64,000 nucleotides of DNA, taken from positions 992,001-1,056,000 of the forward strand of contig NZ_CP085839.1 of the NCBI RefSeq assembly GCF_020715565.1, read 5' to 3'. Made by a program: the position numbers and the translations under genes. This document shows, one piece after another, positions 57,149 through 64,000 of this stretch; the first letter of the stretch is position 1, and every line of letters begins with the position of its first letter. This stretch comes from Nocardioides sp. Kera G14. Its GTDB lineage: Bacteria > Actinomycetota > Actinomycetes > Propionibacteriales > Nocardioidaceae. The notes under the pieces are model-generated. The model ran no database searches and was not told the origin of the DNA. It worked only from the letters and a program-made list of their open reading frames with translations.

Positions 57149-58479
57149 GGGCGTACGCCCGCACGACGGTCGGGGTCTTCTGCCTCGCGTTCCTTTTCGC
57201 CTTCGAGGCGCTCGCGGTCGCGACCGTCATGCCCGACGTCGCCGCCGACCTCGATGGGCTGTCGCTCTATGCCGTGGCCTTCGCGGCACCGATGGCCGGA
57301 CAGGTGCTCGCACTGACGGTCGCCGGCCCGTGGATCGACCGTCGTGGCCCCGGCCCCGCGATCGCGCTCGGCGTCGCCGTCTTCGCCACCGGCTGCCTGC
57401 TGTGTGGCGCGGCCCCGACGATGATGATCTTTCTGGGCGGCCGCCTCCTGCAGGGCCTCGGCGCCGGCGCCTACTCCGTCGGCCTGTACGTCGTCGTCGC
57501 ACAGGCCTACCCGGAAGAGCTGCGCCCACGGGCCTTCACCGTCCTCTCCGCAGCCTGGATCCTCCCCGCACTCGTCGGTCCGGTGCTCGCAGCGACCGTC
57601 GCCGACGTCGCAGGCTGGCGATGGGTCTTCCTCGGCATTCCCGTGCTGGCCCTGGTCGCGTGGCTGCTCGTCCGTGCCGCGGCAACCGGCGGCGGCAGCG
57701 GGCACGCGCCGTTCTCGCTCGACACCTTCCACAGCGCGGCCGGGGCGGCGCTCGGCGTACTGCTGGTCAGCGTTGCCGGCCAGGTCGACGTCGTGATCCG
57801 GGTGCCGCTGCTCACGGTCGGTGTCGCCTGTGCGGTACTGGCCGGACGCTCCCTGTTGCCCGCACGGACCTGGAGCGGCGGCCGCGGACTGCCCAGCATC
57901 ATCGGCACCCGCGGCCTGATCGGTGCTGCTTTCGCCGGTGCGGAGGCCTACATCCCTTTGCTGTTGCACCTCGACCGCGGCCTCAGCCTCAGTCACGCAG
58001 GCTGGGCACTCACCGCTGGTGCCGTCACCTGGTTCCTCGGCTCGTGGCTCGCCGGCCGACGACTCGGCATCCTGGGTGATCCCGTCGTCGGCGTGCGCCT
58101 GGGGGTGGCGGCCCTCGCCGTCGGCGTCCTCGGCTTCGCGCTCGTGGCCGTCGACGCGGTGCCGCTGGCGATCCCGATCGGCTCATGGGGCGTCGCAGGT
58201 CTGGGCATCGGCATGGCCTTCTCCACTCTCGGCGTCCTGACGCTCGAGGCGGCGCCGGAGTCTGAGCACGGTCGGGCATCGTCGGCGCTGCAGCTCAACG
58301 ACGCACTGGTGCAGGCGCTCGTGCTCGCCCTCGGCAGTGCCGTCTTCGCCGCGTACGCCGCCTCCCACCCCGTCCACGGGGCGGTGGTCCTCGTGGTAGC
58401 GGCGGGCGCCCTGGCCGCCGCGGCCTCGTGGCCTGCCCTGCGACTTCGGCAACCGGGCCCTACCGCCGATAGCCTGTGA
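57145..58479 (+). CDS. MFS transporter in the lysine/threonine operon
   Basis: A 444-aa major-facilitator protein with about 12-14 spans. The loop 2-3 motif GPWIDRRGPG and motif C-like GLYVVVAQAYPEELRPRAFT, AAWILPALVGPVLAATVADV AGWRWVFLGI place it in the proton-antiporter branch. It is coupled by GTGA overlaps to both lysA and hom, which is unusual for a generic drug exporter. Amino-acid export or DAP/homoserine balance is an attractive but unproven role. Confidence 0.92.
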   Translation: MRAYARTTVGVFCLAFLFAFEALAVATVMPDVAADLDGLSLYAVAFAAPMAGQVLALTVAGPWIDRRGPGPAIALGVAVFATGCLLCGAAPTMMIFLGGRLLQGLGAGAYSVGLYVVVAQAYPEELRPRAFTVLSAAWILPALVGPVLAATVADVAGWRWVFLGIPVLALVAWLLVRAAATGGGSGHAPFSLDTFHSAAGAALGVLLVSVAGQVDVVIRVPLLTVGVACAVLAGRSLLPARTWSGGRGLPSIIGTRGLIGAAFAGAEAYIPLLLHLDRGLSLSHAGWALTAGAVTWFLGSWLAGRRLGILGDPVVGVRLGVAALAVGVLGFALVAVDAVPLAIPIGSWGVAGLGIGMAFSTLGVLTLEAAPESEHGRASSALQLNDALVQALVLALGSAVFAAYAASHPVHGAVVLVVAAGALAAAASWPALRLRQPGPTADSL

Positions 58480-59777
58480 CCATGCCTCCCCTCAAGGTCG
58501 CCCTCCTGGGCGGCGGTTCTGTCGGTTCCCAGGTGGTGAGGCTGCTCACCGAGCAGGCGACCGACCTCGAGGCGCGCGTCGGTGCTCCACTCGAGCTGAC
58601 CGGCGTGGCCGTGCGCGACCTCGACGCGAAGCGTGACTTCGACATCCCACGCGAGCTGCTCACGACCGACGCCCGCGCCCTCGTGACCAGCGGTGTCGAC
58701 GTCGTCATCGAGCTGATCGGCGGCATCGAGCCCGCCCGCTCGCTCATCCTCGCCGCCCTCGAGTCCGGCGCAAGCGTCGTCACTGCCAACAAGGCGCTCC
58801 TGGCCGAGGACGCCTCGACGCTCTTCGCCGCCGCCGAGAAGGCCGACCGCGACATCTTCTTCGAGGCCTCCGTCGCCGGCGCGATCCCGCTGCTGCGCCC
58901 GCTGCGTGAGTCGCTCGCCGGCGACCGCGTCCGCCGCGTGCTCGGCATCGTCAACGGCTCGACCAACTACATCCTCGACAAGATGGACCGCGAGGGCAGC
59001 GACTTCGACGTCGTCGCCGCCGAGGCCAAGGAGCTCGGCTTCCTGGAGGCCGACCCGACGCTCGACGTCGAAGGCTTCGACGCCGCCGCCAAGGCCGCGA
59101 TCCTCTCGACCCTCGCCTTCCACACCCGCGTCACGATCGACGACGTCTACCGCGAGGGCATCAGCTCCGTCACCGCCGACGACGTCTGGGGCGCCCACCA
59201 GATCGACTCCGTGATCAAGCTGCTCGCGATCTGCGAGCTCTCCGACACCGCCGACGGCCCGACGGTCAGTACACGGGTCCACCCCGTCCTGCTGCCCTCC
59301 AGCCACCCGCTGGCCGCCGTGCGCGAGGCCTTCAACGCCGTGTACGTCGAGACCGAGTCTGCGGGCCAGCTGATGTTCTACGGCCGTGGCGCCGGGGGAG
59401 CCCCGACGGCGAGTGCGGTCCTCGGTGACCTCGTCACGGTCGCCCGGAACCGACGTGTCGGTGTGCGCGGCGTCGGTGAGTCGACGTACGTCCAGGCGGA
59501 GATCCTGCCGATGGGACACGTGCGCACGTCCTACTACGTCGCCCTCGACGTCGCCGACGTCCCCGGCGTGCTGGCCGCGGTGGCGACCGTCTTCGCGAAG
59601 CACAGCGTCTCCATCCGCCTCGTGCGGCAGGAGGGGGAGGGAGACGACGCGCTCCTCGTCGTCGTCTCACACCCGGCGCTCGACGCCGATCTCTCCGCGA
59701 CCGTCGAGGACCTCCGGGGCATGCCCGAGGTCCGCAACGTCGCCTCCGTCCTCCGTGTGGAAGGTTTCGAGTCATGA
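58476..59777 (+). CDS. hom: Homoserine dehydrogenase
   Basis: A 433-aa enzyme reducing aspartate semialdehyde to homoserine. NAD(P) motif LLGGGSVGSQVVRLL, TANKALLAED, GIVNGSTNYILDKM (catalytic region), GRGAGGAPTASAVLGDLV, and a C-terminal ACT domain (residues about 355-430; SYYVALDVADVPGVLAAVAT) for threonine feedback. GTG 58476 overlaps the MFS stop; ATG 58482 is an alternative. Coupled to thrC by ATGA. Confidence 0.97.
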   Translation: MTMPPLKVALLGGGSVGSQVVRLLTEQATDLEARVGAPLELTGVAVRDLDAKRDFDIPRELLTTDARALVTSGVDVVIELIGGIEPARSLILAALESGASVVTANKALLAEDASTLFAAAEKADRDIFFEASVAGAIPLLRPLRESLAGDRVRRVLGIVNGSTNYILDKMDREGSDFDVVAAEAKELGFLEADPTLDVEGFDAAAKAAILSTLAFHTRVTIDDVYREGISSVTADDVWGAHQIDSVIKLLAICELSDTADGPTVSTRVHPVLLPSSHPLAAVREAFNAVYVETESAGQLMFYGRGAGGAPTASAVLGDLVTVARNRRVGVRGVGESTYVQAEILPMGHVRTSYYVALDVADVPGVLAAVATVFAKHSVSIRLVRQEGEGDDALLVVVSHPALDADLSATVEDLRGMPEVRNVASVLRVEGFES

Positions 59778-60841
59778 GTACGCACCAGTGGAGGGGAGTG
59801 ATCGAGGAGTACCGCGATCTGCTCGACATCCCCGCCGGCACCCCTGCGATCACGCTGGGGGAGGGCGGCACGCCGCTCGTCCACTCCGGCTGGCTGTCCG
59901 ACCTCACCGGCGGGGAGGTCTGGCTCAAGGTCGAGGGCCAGAACCCGACCGGCTCGTTCAAGGACCGCGGCATGACCGCCGCGGTCTCGGTCGCCGTCCA
60001 CGAGGGCGCGATGGCCTGCGTCTGCGCCTCGACCGGCAACACGTCGGCCGCGATGGCCGCGTACGCCGCCAAGGCCGGCATCACGCCGATCGTGCTCGTC
60101 CCCGACGGCAAGATCAGTGCGTCCAAGATGGCCCAGGCTCTTGTCCACGGCGCCCAGGTGATCCGTGTCCGCGGTAACTTCGACGACTGCCTCAAGCTCT
60201 CCCGCGGTCTCGCCGAGGCGTACCCGGTCGCCCTGGTCAACTCGGTCAACCCGGTCCGGCTCGAGGGCCAGAAGACCGCGGCCTTCGAGGTCGTCGACCG
60301 CCTCGGCGACGCGCCCGACTTCCACCTCATGCCGATCGGCAACGCCGGCAACATGAGCGCCTACTGGCTCGGCTACAAGCAGTACGCCGCCGCCGGCAAC
60401 GCCACCAAGCGACCGGTCATGCGGGCCTTCCAGGCCGAGGGTGCCGCTCCGCTCGTGCTCGGCCACCCGGTCGAGGAGCCCGAGACCCGCGCCACCGCGA
60501 TCCGGATCGGCAACCCCGCCTCGTGGGCGCTCGCCGAGGCCGCGCGCGACGAGTCCGGTGGCCGGTTCAAGGCGCTGTCGGACCAGAAGATCCTCGAGGC
60601 GCAGGCCGCCCTGGCCCGCAACGAGGGCGTCTTCGTCGAGCCCGCGTCGGCCATCGGCGTCGCCGGCCTCTTCGACGACCTCGCCTCCGGTGACTCCTAC
60701 TCCGGGGCCACGGTCGTCATCACCGTCACCGGTCACGGCCTCAAGGACCCGGCCACCGCGCTGGAGTTCTTCGGTGAGGTCCGCGAGATCGTCGTGGACG
60801 CGGACATCGACGCTGCTGCTGCGGCCGCCGGTCTTGTCTGA
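59774..60841 (+). CDS. thrC: Threonine synthase
   Basis: A 355-aa PLP fold-type II enzyme, short form. PLP lysine in NPTGSFKDRGMTAAVSVAV; STGNTSAAMAAYAAKAGITP; PIGNAGNMSAYWLGYKQY; and C-terminal VVITVTGHGLKDPATALEFF. Converts phosphohomoserine to threonine. ATGA overlap with hom, and 8-nt overlap with thrB. Confidence 0.97.
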   Translation: MSTHQWRGVIEEYRDLLDIPAGTPAITLGEGGTPLVHSGWLSDLTGGEVWLKVEGQNPTGSFKDRGMTAAVSVAVHEGAMACVCASTGNTSAAMAAYAAKAGITPIVLVPDGKISASKMAQALVHGAQVIRVRGNFDDCLKLSRGLAEAYPVALVNSVNPVRLEGQKTAAFEVVDRLGDAPDFHLMPIGNAGNMSAYWLGYKQYAAAGNATKRPVMRAFQAEGAAPLVLGHPVEEPETRATAIRIGNPASWALAEAARDESGGRFKALSDQKILEAQAALARNEGVFVEPASAIGVAGLFDDLASGDSYSGATVVITVTGHGLKDPATALEFFGEVREIVVDADIDAAAAAAGLV

Positions 60842-61739
60842 CTTCGTCGCAGGACCGGTCACCGTCACCGTCCCGGCCACGTCGGCGAACCTCGGTCCCG
60901 GATACGACACCCTCGGGCTGGCGCTCGAGTGGCGTGACACCCTCACCGCCTCGGTCATCGCCTCAGGCCTCGAGGTCTCGGTCGAAGGCTCCGGCTCGGA
61001 CACCGTCCCGCTCGACGAGACCCACCTCGTCATCCAGTCGATGTACGCCGCCTTCGACGCCCTCGGTGGCCGGCCGCACGGCCTGCGGCTGTCGTGCGTC
61101 AACGTCATCCCGCACGCCCGCGGGCTCGGTTCCTCTTCGGCGGCCATCGTCGGCGGCCTCGCTCTGGCCCGTGCGCTCGTCGTCGACGGATCGGCGCGGC
61201 TGGACGACGTCGCGCTCTTCGAGCTGGCCGCGTCGATCGAGGGACATCCGGACAACGTGGCTCCTGCCGTCTTCGGTGGTCTGACGATCTCGGGCCACGA
61301 GGGTGAGACCTTCCACAGCGTCAACGCCCCCGTTGCCGAGGCCGTCGGCGTCGTGGTCTTCATTCCGCCGACGGGCGTGGAGACCAAGGTGGCGCGGGGA
61401 CTGCTGCCCGTCGACGTACCGCATGCGGAGGCGGCGCAGAACTCGGGCAACGCGGCGCTGCTCGTCACCGCGCTGGCCGGACAGCCCCAGCACCTGCACC
61501 GCGCGACGAAGGACTTCCTGCACCAGGAGTACCGCCGCCCCGCGATGCCGACGTCACTGGCATTCGTCGACGAACTCCGGGCGGACGGAGTCCCGGCGGT
61601 CGTCTCGGGCGCCGGCCCGACCGTGCTGGCGTTCGTGACGTCCCCGGAGGACGCCGACGTCCTGCTTGCGCGTTGCCCGTCGGGGTGGGTTGCCCGTTCC
61701 CTGCAGGTGGCCTCCGCGGGCGTGCTACTGTCGCCGTGA
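60834..61739 (+). CDS. thrB: Homoserine kinase
   Basis: A 301-aa GHMP kinase that phosphorylates homoserine for ThrC. Motif 1 VPATSANLGPGYDTLGLAL, motif 2 GLGSSSAAIVGGLALARA (ATP loop), motif 3 VSGAGPTVLAFVTSPED. The likely start is TTG 60834 (MSDFVAGPV), overlapping thrC by 8 nt; no ATG or GTG fits the conserved N-terminus. Last gene of the lysine/threonine operon. Confidence 0.96.
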   Translation: MSDFVAGPVTVTVPATSANLGPGYDTLGLALEWRDTLTASVIASGLEVSVEGSGSDTVPLDETHLVIQSMYAAFDALGGRPHGLRLSCVNVIPHARGLGSSSAAIVGGLALARALVVDGSARLDDVALFELAASIEGHPDNVAPAVFGGLTISGHEGETFHSVNAPVAEAVGVVVFIPPTGVETKVARGLLPVDVPHAEAAQNSGNAALLVTALAGQPQHLHRATKDFLHQEYRRPAMPTSLAFVDELRADGVPAVVSGAGPTVLAFVTSPEDADVLLARCPSGWVARSLQVASAGVLLSP

Positions 61740-61740
61740 C

Positions 61741-61759
61741 GCGCCGCACAGTACGGCGC
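61741..61759 (+). terminator. Hairpin between thrB and rho
   Basis: GCGCCG (61741-61746), CACAGTA, CGGCGC (61754-61759) starts 2 nt after the thrB stop. It has no T-tract and only 6 bp, so it may attenuate rather than terminate. The 103-nt leader up to rho is otherwise free of genes. Confidence 0.35.
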
Positions 61760-61842
61760 CCACTCCCGAGCACGAACGCAGCGAACGGCCATGTCTCGGC
61801 CACTGCCGACCGGGAGCTCTGCACAAGCACGTAAGGACTCAC

Positions 61843-63645
61843 GTGACAGAAACCATCGAAGCCCCCTCGGACAACGCTGCCTCCACGGCGAAGAAGAAGT
61901 CCGGCGGGCTCAACGCCATGCTCCTGGCCGACCTCAAGTCGATGGCCAACGGCATGGGGATCGCCGGCGCCGGCTCCATGAAGAAGGCCGACCTGGTCGC
62001 CGCGATCAAGGGCGCCCAGGGCGCCGCGCGTCCGGCCGCCAAGGCCGAACGACCGGCCGAGAAGCAGGCGGAGAAGCCGGCCGAGAAGCCCGCGGAGAAG
62101 CCGGTCGACAAGGTCGACAAGGCCGAGAAGCCCGCCGAGAAGTCTGCCGAGCAGACGAACGACAGCGACGCGGGTGAGCAGCGCGAGCCACGCGCGCCTC
62201 GCGACCGCCAACGCAACACCGGCCAGAACAACCAGAACAACCAGCCCGCCCAGAACAACCAGCCCGCCCAGAGCAGGCAACAGGGCAATGCCCCCGCCCA
62301 GCGCGAACAGCGCGAACAGCGCGAACAGCGTGAGGACCGCGAGCAGGGCGGCCAGCCGAACCAGACCGGCCAGCAGGGCGGTCAACAGTCCGGTCAGTCG
62401 ACCGACGGCGAGGAGGGTGGCTCCCGTCGCAACCGCCGCCGCCGCGGACGTGACCGCGCCGACCGTCCGGCCGGCAACCCGCGTGGCATCGACACCGAGA
62501 TCCGTGAGGACGACATCCTCGTCCCGGCCGCGGGCATCCTCGACGTGCTCGACCAGTACGCGTTCGTCCGCACCAGCGGCTACCTGCCCGGTCCCGACGA
62601 CGTCTACGTCTCCCTGCCGATGGTCCGCAAGATGGGCCTGCGCCGCGGCGACGCGATCACCGGCCAGGTGCGTCAGCCGCGGGAGGGCGAGAGCAAGCAG
62701 AAGTTCAACCCGATGGTGAAGATCGACTCGGTCAACGGCGCTGCTCCCGAGCTCGCCGCCAATCGGGTGGAGTTCTCCAAGCTGACTCCGCTCTACGCCA
62801 GCGACCGCCTCCGGATGGAGACCACGCCGGACAACATGATCGGCCGCGTCATCGACCTGGCCTCGCCGATCGGCAAGGGCCAGCGCGGCCTGATCGTCTC
62901 CCCGGCGAAGGCCGGCAAGACGATGATCATGCAGTCGATCGCCAACTCGATCACCGTCAACAACCCCGAGGTCCACCTCATGGTCGTGCTCGTCGACGAG
63001 CGTCCCGAGGAGGTCACGGACTTCGAGCGCAGCGTCAAGGGTGAGGTCATCTCCTCGACCTTCGACCGACCGGCCACCGACCACACGATCGTCGCGGAGC
63101 TCGCGATCGAGCGCGCGAAGCGGCTCGTCGAGCTCGGCCACGACGTCGTCGTACTCCTCGACGGCATCACCCGCTTGGGCCGCGCCTACAACCTGGCCGC
63201 CCCGGCCAGCGGCCGGATCCTGTCGGGCGGTGTCGACTCGGCAGCTCTCTACCCGCCCAAGAAGTTCTTCGGTGCCGCCCGCAACATCGAGAACGGCGGT
63301 TCGCTCACCATCCTCGCCACGGCTCTGGTCGAGTCCGGCTCGAAGATGGACGAGGTGATCTTCGAGGAGTTCAAGGGCACCGGGAACATGGAGATCCGCC
63401 TGCGCCGCGACTTCGCGGAGAAGCGGCTCTTCCCGGCGATCGACGCCGTCGCCTCCGGCACCCGCCGTGAGGAGCTCCTGATGAGCAACGAGGAGCTGCA
63501 GATCATCTGGAAGCTCCGGCGCGTGCTCTCCGGCCTCGACGGCCAGCAGGCCCTCGAGCTGCTCCTGGAGCGGCTGAAGAAGACCTCGACCAACATCGAG
63601 TTCCTGACGCAGATCCAGAAGACGACGCCGGGCGAGGACTCCTAG
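61843..63645 (+). CDS. rho: Transcription termination factor Rho with Q/N-rich insert
   Basis: A 600-aa Rho. Residues 18-60 are the Rho N-terminal helical domain (LNAMLLADLKSMANGMGIAG), and 60-215 a disordered insertion first rich in Lys/Glu/Pro/Ala (AEKPAEKPAEKP) then in Gln/Asn/Arg (QNNQPAQNNQPAQ, QREQREQREQRED). The primary RNA-binding domain follows (GILDVLDQYAFVRTSGYLPG). The ATPase has SPAKAGKTMIMQSIA (P-loop), VVVLLDGITRLGRAYN and the Q/R loops. Start GTG 61843 behind AAGGA. Inserts are common in actinobacterial Rho; the Q/N-rich repeat is striking. Confidence 0.97.
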   Translation: MTETIEAPSDNAASTAKKKSGGLNAMLLADLKSMANGMGIAGAGSMKKADLVAAIKGAQGAARPAAKAERPAEKQAEKPAEKPAEKPVDKVDKAEKPAEKSAEQTNDSDAGEQREPRAPRDRQRNTGQNNQNNQPAQNNQPAQSRQQGNAPAQREQREQREQREDREQGGQPNQTGQQGGQQSGQSTDGEEGGSRRNRRRRGRDRADRPAGNPRGIDTEIREDDILVPAAGILDVLDQYAFVRTSGYLPGPDDVYVSLPMVRKMGLRRGDAITGQVRQPREGESKQKFNPMVKIDSVNGAAPELAANRVEFSKLTPLYASDRLRMETTPDNMIGRVIDLASPIGKGQRGLIVSPAKAGKTMIMQSIANSITVNNPEVHLMVVLVDERPEEVTDFERSVKGEVISSTFDRPATDHTIVAELAIERAKRLVELGHDVVVLLDGITRLGRAYNLAAPASGRILSGGVDSAALYPPKKFFGAARNIENGGSLTILATALVESGSKMDEVIFEEFKGTGNMEIRLRRDFAEKRLFPAIDAVASGTRREELLMSNEELQIIWKLRRVLSGLDGQQALELLLERLKKTSTNIEFLTQIQKTTPGEDS

Positions 63646-64000
63646 CTTCCTGGCGTTTCGCCCTGGGGAGCCAGCTGCTCGGACAGGGCGGCGGCGGCCT
63701 CGTCGATGATCTTCCGCATCGCACGCTCGGCCGCCGCCGCGTCCTGCGCACGGACGGCACGCGCGACCTCCTCGTGGAGCGCGATCGCCGCCGGATTCGG
63801 GTGGTGCGGCATCAGCCCGTGGTGGGTGCGCCCGCCCAGCACCTCGCTGACCACGTCGCCGAGTGAGGCGATCATCTCGTTGCCGCTGGCGGCCAGCAGC
63901 ACGCGGTGGAAGGCCTGGTCGGCCGCGAGGTAGGCCTCGAGGTCGCCCGCCCGACCGTGCACCTCCATGTCCGAGACGGCCGCGGCAAGCTGGCGACACT
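63642..64000 (-). CDS. FadR/GntR regulator, C-terminal part (runs off window)
   Basis: The C-terminal FCD ligand-binding domain of a FadR-subfamily GntR regulator, continuing past the window edge: LAADQAFHRVLLAASGNEMI (metal-ligand Asp and His), HHPNPAAIALHEEVARAVRA (His) and AAERAMRKIIDEA. The winged-helix part is outside. Its TAG stop and that of rho overlap in the palindrome CTAG (63642-63645), so the genes converge without spacing. Confidence 0.88.
   Translation of the reverse strand, partial: CRQLAAAVSDMEVHGRAGDLEAYLAADQAFHRVLLAASGNEMIASLGDVVSEVLGGRTHHGLMPHHPNPAAIALHEEVARAVRAQDAAAAERAMRKIIDEAAAALSEQLAPQGETPGS

Noticed and set aside
59534..61792. 752-aa minus-strand frame opposite hom, thrC and thrB
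   Set aside because: Shadow of three certain genes. Low-complexity Ser/Arg/Gly composition and no homology-like motif.
61465..63999. 844-aa open frame on the minus strand opposite rho and thrB
   Set aside because: It mirrors well-conserved plus-strand genes codon by codon, its composition (Arg/Gly/Val/Leu runs) is typical of antisense frames in GC-rich DNA, and no domain is visible.

Overview
The window is high-GC DNA from an actinobacterium. A Nocardioides-like member of the Nocardioidaceae is the best guess. Evidence is the strong G/C third-position bias, many GTG starts and 4-nt GTGA/ATGA gene overlaps, and marker genes: a fused Kgd-type 2-oxoglutarate decarboxylase, WhiB1, SigR-RsrA with a 24-aa bL37 protein, nickel SOD, a class F sortase, DUF6104, DUF5709 and a DUF222-HNH gene. 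No rRNA, CRISPR array or insertion sequence was seen. One tRNA gene is present.

Layout. 1-2.5 kb: small envelope-stress-type proteins, then a leaderless-looking ArsR/SRPBCC operon with its own operator. 2.6-4.8 kb: a minus-strand CDP-glycerol polymer transferase operon; its likely substrate enzyme, a TagD cytidylyltransferase, is at 10.6 kb. 4.9-6.0 kb: the wreck of an amino-acid ABC transporter, made of an inverted binding-protein fragment, a headless permease and an ATPase with an internal deletion. It abuts a nitrate-sensor-like membrane protein (6.1-7.7 kb) that has sensor and tail but no kinase core. 7.9-13.8 kb: a secreted metalloprotease, PurU, a DUF445 protein, an S4 protein and a PQQ-type sugar dehydrogenase lipoprotein. 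14.2-17.9 kb: aroA-rsgA-hisN plus an FKBP. 17.9-20.4 kb: an 814-aa protein joining an ECF sigma factor to a zinc-finger/anti-sigma-like segment, a membrane span and extracellular Ig-like domains. 21-23.7 kb: an HMCES/YedK protein, a hydrolase and sigR-rsrA-bL37, with a recognisable SigR autoregulatory promoter. 23.7-31 kb: a PdtaS-type kinase, whiB1, a SigB/SigF-type sigma factor with an RsbW-like partner, sodN/sodX, malic enzyme and a quinone-reductase-like enzyme. 31-38.5 kb: DUF6104, a surface protein with its class F sortase, kgd, and a lipoprotein-LCP pair. 38.6-44.3 kb: a complete oligopeptide-type ABC importer. 44.3-46.2 kb: an SDR and a dehydrogenase behind a perfect KstR-like operator. 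46.2-53.9 kb: a long minus-strand run containing CBS-MetB, a thioredoxin-reductase/methyltransferase fusion, DUF222-HNH, YjbQ and an acetoacetate-decarboxylase-like gene, the last behind a second KstR-like site. 53.9-63.6 kb: tRNA-Arg(CCG), then argS-lysA-MFS-hom-thrC-thrB, then rho. The window ends inside a FadR-type regulator.

The most unusual signals are these. Two copies of a two-hairpin element begin exactly at TAG stop codons and show compensatory stem changes (23.6 and 31.0 kb). A 13-bp-period array of TTGGACCA boxes lies in a gene-free gap (14.0 kb). The sigma/anti-sigma/Ig fusion is a single-chain candidate sensor. Paired KstR-type operators sit about 8 kb apart. A non-LPXTG sorting-signal candidate lies next to a class F sortase. 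Two adjacent loci at 5-7.7 kb have both lost internal segments.
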